From: Myxococcus stipitatus DSM 14675
Lineage (GTDB): Bacteria > Myxococcota > Myxococcia > Myxococcales > Myxococcaceae
DNA: 64,000 nucleotides
NCBI RefSeq assembly: GCF_000331735.1
Contig: NC_020126.1
Coordinates: 5,846,501-5,910,500 of the forward strand
Reading direction: 5' to 3'
Position numbers and translations under genes: made by a program. This document shows, one piece after another, positions 33,445 through 41,956 of the stretch. A model generated the notes under the pieces. That model was given only the letters and a program-made list of their open reading frames with translations, ran no database searches and was not told the DNA's origin. The stretch's first letter is position 1. Each line of letters opens with the position of its first letter.

Positions 33445-35292
33445 ATGATTCCTCGCGAAAATATCCGTAACGTCGCCATCGTCGCCCACGTCGACCATGG
33501 CAAGACCACGCTCGTCGATCACTTGCTGCGGCAGGCGGGCACCTTTCGTTCCAACGAGCACGTCGCCGAACGGGTGATGGACTCGAACGACCTCGAGCGC
33601 GAGAAGGGCATCACCATTCTCGCGAAGAACACGGCCGTTAATTACAAAGGGATGCAGATCAACATCATCGACACCCCGGGTCACGCCGACTTCGGTGGTG
33701 AGGTGGAGCGCGGTCTGCGCCTCGTCGATGGCGTCATCCTGCTGGTCGACGCCGCCGAAGGTCCCCTGCCCCAGACGCGCTTCGTGTTGAGCAAGGCGCT
33801 GGCCATGGGCCTGAAGACGGTGCTGGTCATCAACAAGATCGACCGTCAGGACGCCCGGGCTCCGGAAGTTCTGGACCAGGTCTACTCGCTCTACATCGAC
33901 CTGGGCGCGGACGATAAGCAGCTGGAGATGCCGGTTCTCTACACGATCGCGCGCCAGGGCCAGGCGTCCACGTCGCTCGAGGTTCCGGGCAAGACGCTGG
34001 AGCCGCTGTACGACGCCATCATCAACCACATCCCGCCTCCGCCGGCGTCCACGGAGACCACGCCGCAGCTGCTCGTGGCGAACCTGGACTACGACGACTA
34101 CGTGGGCCGTCTCGCCGTCGGCCGCGTGCAGGCCGGCCGCTTCACCCCGAACATGCCCGTCAGCGTCGTCCGCGAGGGCGGCAAGGTGGAGCAGGGCAAG
34201 ATCGTCAAGCTGTACGGCTTCTCCGGCCTGAAGCGCGCGGAGATCCTGGACGCGGGCCCCGGTGAAATCGTCTCCATCGCCGGCATCGAGGACGTGTCCA
34301 TCGGCGACACCATCGGCGACCCGGAGAACCCCGTCGCCCTGCCGCGCATCACCGTGGACGAGCCCACGATGATGATGATCTTCAAGGTGAACGACGGACC
34401 GCTGGCCGGCAAGGAAGGCAAGTTCGTCACCTCGCGCAACCTGCGTGAGCGCCTGTACCGCGAGGCCTACCGCAACGTGGCCGTGCGCGTGGAGGACACG
34501 GAGACGCCGGACGCGTTCCGCGTCGTCGGCCGCGGCGAGCTCGCGCTGGCCGTCATCATCGAGAACATGCGCCGCGAGGGCTATGAGCTGACGGCCTCCA
34601 ACCCGGAGCCCATCACCAAGACGGTGGACGGCGTGCTGCACGAGCCCATGGAGCTCGTGTTCTGCGACGTGCCGGAGAACAGCGTCGGCATCGTCACGGA
34701 GCGCCTGGGGCCCCGCAAGGGCCGCATGACGGACATGGCGAGCCTGGGCTCGGGCCGCACCCGCCTCCAGTACCGCATCCCCGCCCGTGGCCTGATTGGC
34801 TTCCGCTCGGAGTTCCTCACCATCACCCGTGGCGAGGGCATCATGAGCAGCCAGTTCGACGGCTATGAGCCGTGGTTCGGCTACATCCAGAAGCGCCAGA
34901 ACGGCGCCATCGTCTCCGACCGCCTGGGCGACACCGTCCCCTACGCGCTCTTCAGCATCCAGGAGCGTGGCTACCTGTTCGTGAGCGAGGGCACCACGGT
35001 GTACGAGGGGATGATCATCGGCGAGCACTCGCACCCCTCCGAGCTCAACGTGAACTGCTGCCGCGAGAAGAAGCTCACCAACATCCGCGCCGCCGGCCGC
35101 GACGAGAACGTCATCCTCGTCCCGCCGCGCGAGATGGGGCTGGAGAAGGCCCTGGAGTGGATCGCCGACGACGAGCTCGTCGAGGTGACGCCCAAGTCCG
35201 TGCGCATGCGCAAGAAGTCGCTGTCCTCCGGCGACCGCTACCGCGCCGAGCGTGACCGCAAGCGCGAGGAGCGCGCGGCCGACGCCGAGTAG
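33445..35292 (+). CDS. typA: GTPase TypA/BipA
   Basis: 615 residues, normal length. G motifs: [20 protein letters not shown] (G1), [12 protein letters not shown] (G2), [12 protein letters not shown] (G3), NKIDR (G4). These are followed by EF-Tu domain II-like, two EF-G-like domains and the TypA-specific C-terminal domain ([22 protein letters not shown]). It is a ribosome-associated translational GTPase involved in 50S assembly and stress adaptation. A consensus-like promoter lies upstream and a strong terminator hairpin lies 31 bases past the stop. Confidence 0.96.
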   Translation: MIPRENIRNVAIVAHVDHGKTTLVDHLLRQAGTFRSNEHVAERVMDSNDLEREKGITILAKNTAVNYKGMQINIIDTPGHADFGGEVERGLRLVDGVILLVDAAEGPLPQTRFVLSKALAMGLKTVLVINKIDRQDARAPEVLDQVYSLYIDLGADDKQLEMPVLYTIARQGQASTSLEVPGKTLEPLYDAIINHIPPPPASTETTPQLLVANLDYDDYVGRLAVGRVQAGRFTPNMPVSVVREGGKVEQGKIVKLYGFSGLKRAEILDAGPGEIVSIAGIEDVSIGDTIGDPENPVALPRITVDEPTMMMIFKVNDGPLAGKEGKFVTSRNLRERLYREAYRNVAVRVEDTETPDAFRVVGRGELALAVIIENMRREGYELTASNPEPITKTVDGVLHEPMELVFCDVPENSVGIVTERLGPRKGRMTDMASLGSGRTRLQYRIPARGLIGFRSEFLTITRGEGIMSSQFDGYEPWFGYIQKRQNGAIVSDRLGDTVPYALFSIQERGYLFVSEGTTVYEGMIIGEHSHPSELNVNCCREKKLTNIRAAGRDENVILVPPREMGLEKALEWIADDELVEVTPKSVRMRKKSLSSGDRYRAERDRKREERAADAE

Positions 35293-35322
35293 TCCCCAGC
35301 CCCACGGGGGCTGAAGCACCCA

Positions 35323-35352
35323 GGGCCCGTTCCCACTCCAGGGAGCGGGCCC
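35323..35352 (+). terminator. Rho-independent terminator of typA
   Basis: GGGCCCGTTCCC and GGGAGCGGGCCC pair over 12 bases (one G.T) with a six-base loop, followed by TTCGTGTTT. It is placed between typA and the convergent marR-type gene, so it may serve both. Confidence 0.75.
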
Positions 35353-35369
35353 TTCGTGTTTCCCCTCCC

Positions 35370-35825
35370 CTAGCGTCCCTTCGCGTCGGGCGTGGGCAGC
35401 AGCCGCTCGAAGATGGAGCGCAGCTGCTCCAGCTCCGCCATGTCGAGCTGGAGCAGCTCCGGCGGAGGCTCGTACATCCCCTCCTGGAGCTGGCGCCGGA
35501 CCTTGGCGCCTCGGGCGGTGAGCGTCACGCGCTTCACGCGGCGATCCTCCGGGTCCGCGGCCCGCGCCGCCAGGCCTCGGGACTCCAGCCGGTCCACCAC
35601 CCACGTCGCGTTCGACGCGTCGCACGCCCACTCCTCCGCCAGCGCGCGCATCACCTTGCCCTCGCCCTGGTCCAGGCTCGCGAGCGCCCGCGCGTCGTTG
35701 GGCGTGAGGTCCAAGCGCTCCAGCACCCTGTCCCGCTGCCCGCGCGTGCGCATGAAGAAGTTGAAGCAGCGGCGCCATGCCTCCGCCGCCAGCGCTTCCT
35801 TCCCTCTCGGACTGGTCCCGGCCAT
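35370..35825 (-). CDS. MarR-family transcriptional regulator
   Basis: 151 residues from the ATG at 35825; a longer form starting at 35894 would add 23 residues through the AT-rich control region and is less likely. The winged-helix core is LTPNDARALASLDQGEG, then EEWACDASNATWVVDRLESRGLAAR (recognition helix) and the wing DPEDRRVKRVTLTARG with the conserved D-x-R. The C-terminal helix is acidic and mediates dimerisation. It is divergent from the membrane protein/SDR pair, with palindromic repeats between them, so it probably represses both itself and that pair. Confidence 0.88.
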   Translation of the reverse strand: MAGTSPRGKEALAAEAWRRCFNFFMRTRGQRDRVLERLDLTPNDARALASLDQGEGKVMRALAEEWACDASNATWVVDRLESRGLAARAADPEDRRVKRVTLTARGAKVRRQLQEGMYEPPPELLQLDMAELEQLRSIFERLLPTPDAKGR

Positions 35826-35885
35826 GGGAGCAATGTGCCTCGCGCCCGACGCGATTGCGAGGGCCCCTTCACATAATTTAACCAA

Positions 35886-35922
35886 TTCAATCATTGAACG
35901 ACTTCAATCATCTTCCAATCAT
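35886..35922. promoter_or_regulatory. candidate MarR operator: palindrome plus two direct half-site repeats
   Basis: TTCAAT-C-ATTGAA (35886-35898) is a perfect 13-base palindrome. TTCAATCAT recurs at 35903-35911 and, as TTCCAATCAT, at 35913-35922. The cluster sits in a conspicuously AT-rich island between the MarR gene and the divergent membrane-protein gene, overlapping plausible promoter elements for both. It is the expected size and symmetry of a MarR-dimer site. Confidence 0.6.
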
Positions 35923-35979
35923 GGCGGGTGAACGGGTCAGGCGCGGCCTTCGCCGCCCTCGGCCCCTTGGGAGGTCGTC

Positions 35980-36459
35980 ATGCTGAAGAAGCGGTCGCTC
36001 TACATCCTGTTGTTCAACAGCCTGTTGTTCGGGGTGATGCTGGGGGCCGGCATCAGCGAGGCCCTCTTCGTGATGCCCACGTGGTTCAAGGCGCCGCCCA
36101 CGTCGCTGCTGCTGATTCAAGAGCGCGCCAGCAGCGCGATGTCCTTCTGGATTCCGCTGCAGATGGCGGTGCTCGGCACGCTCATCAGCTCGCTGGTCCT
36201 CAACTGGCGCGCCCCGGCCCGGCGCATGCTCATCGCGGGAGCGCTGGGGGTGTACGCCCTGGTCTGGGTGGCGACGGGGGCCTGGTTCGCGCCGGAGATC
36301 ATGTCGCTGTCGTCCCTGGCCGCGCAGGGCCCCTACGACGCGGACCTGGCCGCGCGAGGCAGCAGGTGGCTCCAGCTCTCCTGGGGCCGCCACGCCCTGC
36401 TGGCGTTCGGCTGGGTCCTGGTGGGCACGGCCATCTCGAAGTGGGAGGCCGCGTCATGA
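35980..36459 (+). CDS. four-helix membrane protein, DUF1772-like
   Basis: 159 residues with four hydrophobic segments (about residues 8-28, 55-75, 80-100, 135-152). The pattern of an early E-x-L-F-V-x-P-x-W segment and a W-x-x-P-L-Q second helix is reminiscent of DUF1772/anthrone-oxygenase-like proteins, but this is weak. It is coupled to the SDR gene by an ATGA overlap and placed under the putative MarR operator, so it likely belongs to a small-molecule detoxification or modification pathway. Confidence 0.5.
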   Translation: MLKKRSLYILLFNSLLFGVMLGAGISEALFVMPTWFKAPPTSLLLIQERASSAMSFWIPLQMAVLGTLISSLVLNWRAPARRMLIAGALGVYALVWVATGAWFAPEIMSLSSLAAQGPYDADLAARGSRWLQLSWGRHALLAFGWVLVGTAISKWEAAS

Positions 36460-37217
36460 GCCGCCGAGGACTGTTGGAGGGAAAGGTCGCCCTGGTCATC
36501 GGCGCCAGCCGAGGCATCGGCGCCCAGACGGCGAGGACCTTCGTGGAGGAAGGCGCCACCGTCGTCCTGGCGGCGCGCTCGGAGGACGCGCTCCACGCGC
36601 TCGCGGAGGAGCTGCGGACGCAAGGCGGCACGGCCCTGCCGGTGCCCGCGGACCTGGGAGACGAGGACTCCATCGCGTCGCTCGTGCGGACCACCGTCGC
36701 GCGCTTCGGCCGGCTGGACGTGGCCTTCAACAACGCCGCGGACGGGCACATGCCCGCGCCCCTGGCGGACCTCTCCGTCGAGGACCTGGACCGCTCCTAC
36801 CGCATCAACGTGCGCGGCTTCTTCCTGGCCATGAAGCACCAGCTCCACGCGATGCTGGCCTCCGGCGGTGGCTCCATCGTGAACATGGCCTCCACCGCGG
36901 GCCTCAACGGCGTTCGAGGCATGGGGGCCTACAGCGCGACCAAGCACGCCATCATCGGCCTCACCCGCTCCGCCGCGCTCGACTACGCGGACAAGGGCAT
37001 CCGCCTCAACGTCGTCGCTCCAGGGCCCATCCTCACCGGGCGCCTCCAGCAGATTCCCGAGGAGCGGCGGGCCCCCATCGTCCGCGCCGTGCCCATGGGC
37101 CGCATCGGAGGGCCGGAGGAAGTCGCCCGGGCCGTGGCATGGCTGGGCTCGGACGCGGCGTCGTTCGTCACGGGGACGACGCTGGCCATCGACGGCGGGA
37201 GGCTCGCGGGGGCCTGA
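36456..37217 (+). CDS. short-chain dehydrogenase/reductase
   Basis: 253 residues from the ATG at 36456. The cofactor motif is VIGASRGIGAQ (G-x-x-x-G-x-G), with NNAAD after the fourth strand, a catalytic Ser in VNMASTAG, Tyr/Lys in YSATKHA, and VAPGPILTG followed by the C-terminal TGTTLAIDGG. All catalytic residues are present. The acidic/hydrophobic end of the second strand is VVLAARSED, and Arg there favours NADP(H). Translationally coupled to the membrane protein and under the same likely MarR control. Confidence 0.9.
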   Translation: MSRRGLLEGKVALVIGASRGIGAQTARTFVEEGATVVLAARSEDALHALAEELRTQGGTALPVPADLGDEDSIASLVRTTVARFGRLDVAFNNAADGHMPAPLADLSVEDLDRSYRINVRGFFLAMKHQLHAMLASGGGSIVNMASTAGLNGVRGMGAYSATKHAIIGLTRSAALDYADKGIRLNVVAPGPILTGRLQQIPEERRAPIVRAVPMGRIGGPEEVARAVAWLGSDAASFVTGTTLAIDGGRLAGA

Positions 37218-37238
37218 GGGCCCGCGTCACGGCCCCGC

Positions 37239-37847
37239 TCAGAACGTGTACTTCACCTTCGGGAAGATGGCGAAGGAGGTGATGTCGGGGCCGATGACAA
37301 AGCGGGCCAGCACATCCGCGCCCACGGAGAAGTGGTCCATGCCCGTGTTGTACTCGAAGCCCACGCCCACGCCCGCGTTGGGCGCGCTGACGGCCCGGCC
37401 CGGGTCACCCTTGTCGGGGTCCACCGGCGCCGGGTCCAGTCGCGTGTAGCCCGCGACCAGCTTGGGCGTCAGGTACACCCGGTCCATCAACCGCAGGTGG
37501 TACGAGGCCGTGGCGTTGAGGAACTGCATGGTGAAGTTGTCGGAGAGCGCACACGTCTCCGAGCCCGGCAGGTAGCCCGCGAAGCAGTTCTGCGCGGACG
37601 CCCCCATGCCGAAGTGCGCGCCCAGCGAGATGCGCTCCGTCAGGTCATAACCGATACCCAGTTGCAGGTACGTCTGGGCGTTCGAGTAGGAGTTCTGCCC
37701 GCCGACGGTGAAGAACACCCCGACGTTGGTGTCGGTATAGAAGCCTCGGCGCGGTTGGAACTCCACGCCCTCCGGCGGCGTGCCCGCGAGGGCCGGAGAG
37801 GACAGCAGGGCGACTGCGAGCGCGGCGACCAGTTGGGACTTGTTCAC
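37239..37847 (-). CDS. nfsH: NfsH-like outer-membrane beta-barrel protein
   Basis: 202 residues from a GTG at 37847 (GGGGAGGT ribosome site). Signal peptide (VAALAVALLSSPALA) and a beta-barrel with alternating residues, ending in the outer-membrane Phe signature KVKYTF. Last gene of the nfs-type operon (112 bases after the FHA/TonB gene). In M. xanthus the eight-gene nfs locus encodes a gliding-machinery paralogue needed for spore coat assembly. The symbol is assigned by position and topology; the sequence alone only shows a small barrel. Confidence 0.6.
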   Translation of the reverse strand: MNKSQLVAALAVALLSSPALAGTPPEGVEFQPRRGFYTDTNVGVFFTVGGQNSYSNAQTYLQLGIGYDLTERISLGAHFGMGASAQNCFAGYLPGSETCALSDNFTMQFLNATASYHLRLMDRVYLTPKLVAGYTRLDPAPVDPDKGDPGRAVSAPNAGVGVGFEYNTGMDHFSVGADVLARFVIGPDITSFAIFPKVKYTF

Positions 37848-37959
37848 GGGACCTCCCCACACGAGGCCCTCCCGGTCCAACCGGAAGCGGCGTGGGACGT
37901 TAGTGACGCCCCCTCGACACGGCAACGAGGGGTGGGAATGAAGGACGCGCGGACGTCCA

Positions 37960-40017
37960 CTACCCCTCTCCGCCCTCGGAGCCCGCCGGCGAGAACATCC
38001 ACGGATACGTCACGGCCACCACACCGCCGCCCTTGGGCTCCGGGAACTTCCAGCGGCGGATGCGCGAAATCATGCACTGCTCCGCGCGGGAGTTGTTCAG
38101 CGTCGACTCCGACACGGTGGCGTCGGACACCGCGCCCGTGGGGTCGATGGTGAAGGCCACCGCGACCTTGCCCGCGAGGCTGGGCTCCTTGTTCAGCTCC
38201 GACTCGTAGCAGTACTTGATTTCATTCTGGTGGCGGCGAATCACCTTCGCGATGACGTCCTTGTCCAGGCCGCCCACCACGGTCGTCTTGCCGGGGATGA
38301 CCTTGGTGATGGACTTGCCGCGTCCCCCCAGGTCGATGCCACCCGTGCCGCCCGTGCCGCGCCCATCGCCCCGCGTGCCCAGGCCGCCGATGCCCATGGC
38401 CGTGCCACCGCCACCCGTGCCGGCGCCGCGAGAGCCCAGGCCGCCCGCGCCCTGCGCGTCACCCATGGCCGCGCCGCCCTTGAGGCCGCCCAGCATGTTG
38501 TTCAAGCCCGTGCCGAAGCCGCCCGGCCCGAACACGTCCGAGGCACCGCCCTTCAAGCCCTTGAACGCGCCCAGGAGGCCGACCTTGCCCACCACCTTGC
38601 GGTCCTTCTCCTTCTTGGACTTGTCCACCATGGGCGTGCCCGGCTTGGACGGCGCGGCCTCCTGCTGCTTCGCGTCCTCCTTGCCGAACTTGCCTTCCTC
38701 GTCCTTCGCCTTCGCGCCCTCTTCCATGCCGGAGAGCTGGAGCTTCTTCTGCTCGATGCGCTTCTCGGGGGTGACGAGGAACTTCGCCACGCGCTGCTGT
38801 GACTCGAAGATGTCGTCGTGCGGCGCCATCTCCGCGCGCGGCGTCAGCATCATCGCCAGCACCACCGCCAGGCCCGTGAGCACGCAGATGCTGGCGATCT
38901 TGAAGAACGTGAAGTCCGTCTCCGCCAGCGTGCTGGTGGCGATGGCCGGCGAGGGCTTCACGTACCGGGCGACGAAGGTCATCGTCCCGACCGTCACCTC
39001 CACGCGGTGATGCAGGCCCACCTTGAAGACCTGCTCCGCGTCCTCGGCGGAGCCCGTGAGCTGGCCCGCGGCGCGAAGCGTGTCCTTCGGCTTCACGTGC
39101 CCGCGCTCGGTGACGATGACGCCCGAGCCCTTCGGCGCGTGCACCTCCAGCAGCTCACCCCGGCCGACGGCCAGCACGTGCCGCGCGCCCACCGACGGCG
39201 CGTTGACGTTGAAGCAGCTCTTCTTTCCATCGCCGATGGTGACGGGGACTCCGTCTCCGAAGTGCCGCACCTGCAACAGCGTGTCGCCCCACAGCATCGC
39301 CACCTGGAGCACCTTCTCCCGGGCCGTGGGCATCGCCTCGACGGGGAGCGGCTCGCGCAGCTGCGGGAGCACCACGCGGCCCGGGGCCTCGCCGACGGCG
39401 GGCCTGGACACGGAGGGGCGGACCGGCGGCGAGGGGGGAGGCACCGCCACGGGTGTCACCGCGGGCTTCATGGTGCGCTCGGTGCGAAGCCCCCCACCCG
39501 AGGAGCCCGAGGACTCCGTGCGCGCCTGCGAGAAGACGAACTCGCCTCGCGCCGTGCTCCCCGCGGCCGACGGCGGCGTCACCACCTGGGGCCTGGGCAT
39601 GGACTCGCGCGGAGGTGGAGGTGGTGTCCGCTGCGTCACCGAGCCTTGGAAGGGCTGCCCCGAGACCTGCGCACCCGCGGGAGCACGACGCTCCGGCGCG
39701 GCGCTGTCGAAGAGGACCTCCACGCGCGTGCCGCCCACGCACAGCACATCACCGGGCTTGAGCGCCGTGGGGATGACCAGCCGCTGGCCGCTGATCTCCG
39801 TCCCCGCCTCGCTGCCCAGGTCGATGGCCGTCACCGAGCCATCCTTGTCCACCTTGAGCATCACATGGAGGTTGGAGACCCGAGGGTCCTGGAGCTTCAC
39901 CGCCGCCTGGGCACCCGAGCCCACGATGACGCTGTCACCCTCGGAGATGGTCTCCACGGTGGAGCCATCCGGGCCTGTGATTCGAAGGGTCAAGCTGTTG
40001 TTCTTCGCCGCCGCCAT
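37960..40017 (-). CDS. nfsG: NfsG-like FHA / AgmX-PglI (TonB-type) inner-membrane protein
   Basis: 685 residues from the ATG at 40017. An N-terminal FHA domain (about residues 25-105; VIVGSGAQAAVKL, then S-N-L-H-V-M), a Pro-rich linker and a second FHA-like segment (about 255-330) precede one membrane helix (about 385-405, IASICVLTGLAVVLAMML). Beyond it lies a charged Lys/Glu region, a Gly-rich region and the AgmX/PglI C-terminal domain (VIRRHQNEIKYCYESELNK ... RRWKFPEP). This is the layout of GltG/NfsG, which couples the cytoplasmic/inner-membrane Agl motor to periplasmic and outer-membrane parts. The FHA domains suggest control by Ser/Thr phosphorylation. Confidence 0.75.
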   Translation of the reverse strand: MAAAKNNSLTLRITGPDGSTVETISEGDSVIVGSGAQAAVKLQDPRVSNLHVMLKVDKDGSVTAIDLGSEAGTEISGQRLVIPTALKPGDVLCVGGTRVEVLFDSAAPERRAPAGAQVSGQPFQGSVTQRTPPPPPRESMPRPQVVTPPSAAGSTARGEFVFSQARTESSGSSGGGLRTERTMKPAVTPVAVPPPSPPVRPSVSRPAVGEAPGRVVLPQLREPLPVEAMPTAREKVLQVAMLWGDTLLQVRHFGDGVPVTIGDGKKSCFNVNAPSVGARHVLAVGRGELLEVHAPKGSGVIVTERGHVKPKDTLRAAGQLTGSAEDAEQVFKVGLHHRVEVTVGTMTFVARYVKPSPAIATSTLAETDFTFFKIASICVLTGLAVVLAMMLTPRAEMAPHDDIFESQQRVAKFLVTPEKRIEQKKLQLSGMEEGAKAKDEEGKFGKEDAKQQEAAPSKPGTPMVDKSKKEKDRKVVGKVGLLGAFKGLKGGASDVFGPGGFGTGLNNMLGGLKGGAAMGDAQGAGGLGSRGAGTGGGGTAMGIGGLGTRGDGRGTGGTGGIDLGGRGKSITKVIPGKTTVVGGLDKDVIAKVIRRHQNEIKYCYESELNKEPSLAGKVAVAFTIDPTGAVSDATVSESTLNNSRAEQCMISRIRRWKFPEPKGGGVVAVTYPWMFSPAGSEGGEG

Positions 40018-40069
40018 GAGGATTCTTCCTTCTTCCCTTCCACACCCGACCAACGCCTGACCGCCACCG

Positions 40070-40360
40070 CTACAGGTTGTCGACGGACTTCTGCAGCTCC
40101 GGGTCGAAGTTCTCCCGGACCTTGATGAGGCTCTGGAAGTCCGTCTTCTTGCGGTGGAGCACGTACGAGCCTTCGGGCTTCGTCAGCTCGCCCTCGACCG
40201 CGACATCCGTGAAGTCGATGACTGTCTTCTTCTTGAAGACAGTCCGGTCCTCCTCCTGGATGACTTTCACCGAATCCTTGGGACGCTCCGGTGTCTGCGC
40301 CATCACCGCCGGCGCCCAGAGCAACCCCACCCCGGTCATCACCGCTGCCAGTCGTCTCAT
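40070..40360 (-). CDS. nfsF: NfsF-like small periplasmic protein
   Basis: 96 residues from the ATG at 40360 (AGGAGGCGG ribosome site). A signal peptide (LAAVMTGVGLLWAPAVMAQ) is followed by a short mature part with KKKTVIDFTDVAVEGELTKP, then YVLHRKKTDFQSLIKVRENF. It matches the position and size expected for GltF/NfsF between the TPR lipoprotein and the FHA/TonB protein. No enzyme motif. Confidence 0.65.
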   Translation of the reverse strand: MRRLAAVMTGVGLLWAPAVMAQTPERPKDSVKVIQEEDRTVFKKKTVIDFTDVAVEGELTKPEGSYVLHRKKTDFQSLIKVRENFDPELQKSVDNL

Positions 40361-40489
40361 CACCGCCTCCTGTTGCATGGGGCGGTCCAAATCCAAGTCC
40401 TCGATTCCCATGGACCTGGCTTGTCGCCCTCTCAACAGGGGCATGGAGGGTGAAAAAACTTCTCCCCTGCCCCTGTCATGATTCCTGTC

Positions 40490-41956
40490 CTACTTCGACG
40501 GAGAGGGGCTCTCTCCGCCCGCTTCTGGAGTGGCCGGAGCGCCCTGATCCTCGAGCGGCTCGGGGGCTCCCTCGGAAGTGTTCTCCGGTGCATTCTCGGG
40601 AGCATTCGCGTCCTGGGGCAGCTGGTTCAGCAGGGAGCCCGCGCCGCCCGTGGCCGCGTCCTGCTTGTCCTCGGCGCCGTCCTTCTTCGGGTCTCCCTCG
40701 GGGCTCGCCACCGCCGCCGCCGCGTTCGCGGGCGGGGTCTTGAGCATGTTCTGGAGCCCTTGGACCTTGGCGGTGATGAGCTGTCTGTCTTGTTCGCTCG
40801 TGGACTGCATTCCCTTGCAGCGGTCGAGGAAGGCGATGGCTCGCTCCCAGCCCGAGCGCTCCGAGGCGAAGGCCCAGCCCGCGCCACACACCGCCTCCGG
40901 GAGGTTGTCTCGTGTGGCGAGCACCTTCTCGAAGGACTCTCCCGCCGCGAGCCCCTTCTTGGGGTCGCGCCCCTTCTGACCATCCAGCGCCCAGGCGAGC
41001 GAGAGGCGGGCCTCCATCGAGTCCGGCTCGAGCTCCAGCGCGCGAGAGAAGGCACGCTCCGCGCCCGCGTAGTCGCGATAGCGCAGCGCCAGCGCCCCGA
41101 GGTTGAGATAACCAGGGCTGTATTTGTCATCCAGTGACACGGCCTTCTGGAACTGCGCGAGCGCCCGGGAGCGCTCATCCAGCTTCAGGTAGACCATGCC
41201 CAGCAGGTTGTAGAGCGACGGGTCCTTCTCCGACTGCTTGCGCGCGGTGCCCACGAGCAGCTCCGCCAGCCGGTACTTCTCCCGCGCGTACGCGACATAG
41301 GCCAGGTTCTTGTACGCCCCCGGGTTGTCCTTGTTCCGCTCGAGCACCCGGCGCGCGGTGGCCTCGGACTCGTCGAGCTTCCCCGCCTGCCGATACGTCG
41401 CCGACAAGCCATTGAGCAGCATCGCGTCGTGCGAATGCCCGGGTGCCTTCAGCGCCTTCTCGAAGAGCGCAATCGCCTCCGGCCCGCGCTCCTGCTTGCG
41501 ATACACCGCCGCCAGGTTGAGCACCGAGGACGTGTGCGACGGGTCTCGCTGGAGCACCTGCTCGTAGGCGCCGCGCGCATCCTCCACGCGCCCCTGCCGC
41601 TCGGCGATGAGGCCCAGGTTGAAGCGTGCGTTGAGGCTCCCCGGCGCCTTCGCCAGCACCATCTCGAAGCCATGGCGCGCGCCGTTCAGGTTCCCCGCCT
41701 CGAAGGCCTTGATGGCGGCGGCGAACTCCTCGGAGGCCGTGAGGTCCTTCGGCGGCGGAGGCTGCGGTGCCACCGCTGGGGGAGGAGGCGCCGCCGGAGG
41801 GGCCTTCGCCTGGGTCGTGACGGGCTTGGGCGTGGGGGCCGTCGCACACGCGGCCATGAAGGCCGCCGAGCCCACGAGGAGCGAGCGCCAATACCCGAGG
41901 AGTGGCCTCGTCACGGGACGCGCCTTCGTCTTGTCATGCATGCGGAGCCAGCTCAT
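40490..41956 (-). CDS. nfsE: NfsE-like TPR lipoprotein (AglT/GltE paralogue)
   Basis: 488 residues. An N-terminal hydrophobic stretch ending AAFMAAC gives a lipobox-like cysteine. After a Pro/Ala linker come about nine TPR units from residue 70 to 360 (for example the GSLNARFNLGLIAERQGRVE and HDAMLLNGLSATYRQAGKLD units), then a Glu/Pro/Ala-rich acidic tail. The start overlaps the upstream giant TPR gene (ATGA). AglT/GltE is its gliding counterpart, an outer-membrane-associated scaffold. Confidence 0.78.
   Translation of the reverse strand: MSWLRMHDKTKARPVTRPLLGYWRSLLVGSAAFMAACATAPTPKPVTTQAKAPPAAPPPPAVAPQPPPPKDLTASEEFAAAIKAFEAGNLNGARHGFEMVLAKAPGSLNARFNLGLIAERQGRVEDARGAYEQVLQRDPSHTSSVLNLAAVYRKQERGPEAIALFEKALKAPGHSHDAMLLNGLSATYRQAGKLDESEATARRVLERNKDNPGAYKNLAYVAYAREKYRLAELLVGTARKQSEKDPSLYNLLGMVYLKLDERSRALAQFQKAVSLDDKYSPGYLNLGALALRYRDYAGAERAFSRALELEPDSMEARLSLAWALDGQKGRDPKKGLAAGESFEKVLATRDNLPEAVCGAGWAFASERSGWERAIAFLDRCKGMQSTSEQDRQLITAKVQGLQNMLKTPPANAAAAVASPEGDPKKDGAEDKQDAATGGAGSLLNQLPQDANAPENAPENTSEGAPEPLEDQGAPATPEAGGESPSPSK

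Noticed and set aside
33439-35778. 779-codon minus-strand frame opposite typA
   Set aside because: typA on the plus strand is unambiguous and the antisense protein has no recognisable fold.
38330-38480. GC-rich minisatellite-like stretch
   Set aside because: Encodes the Gly-rich region of the NfsG-like protein in frame.
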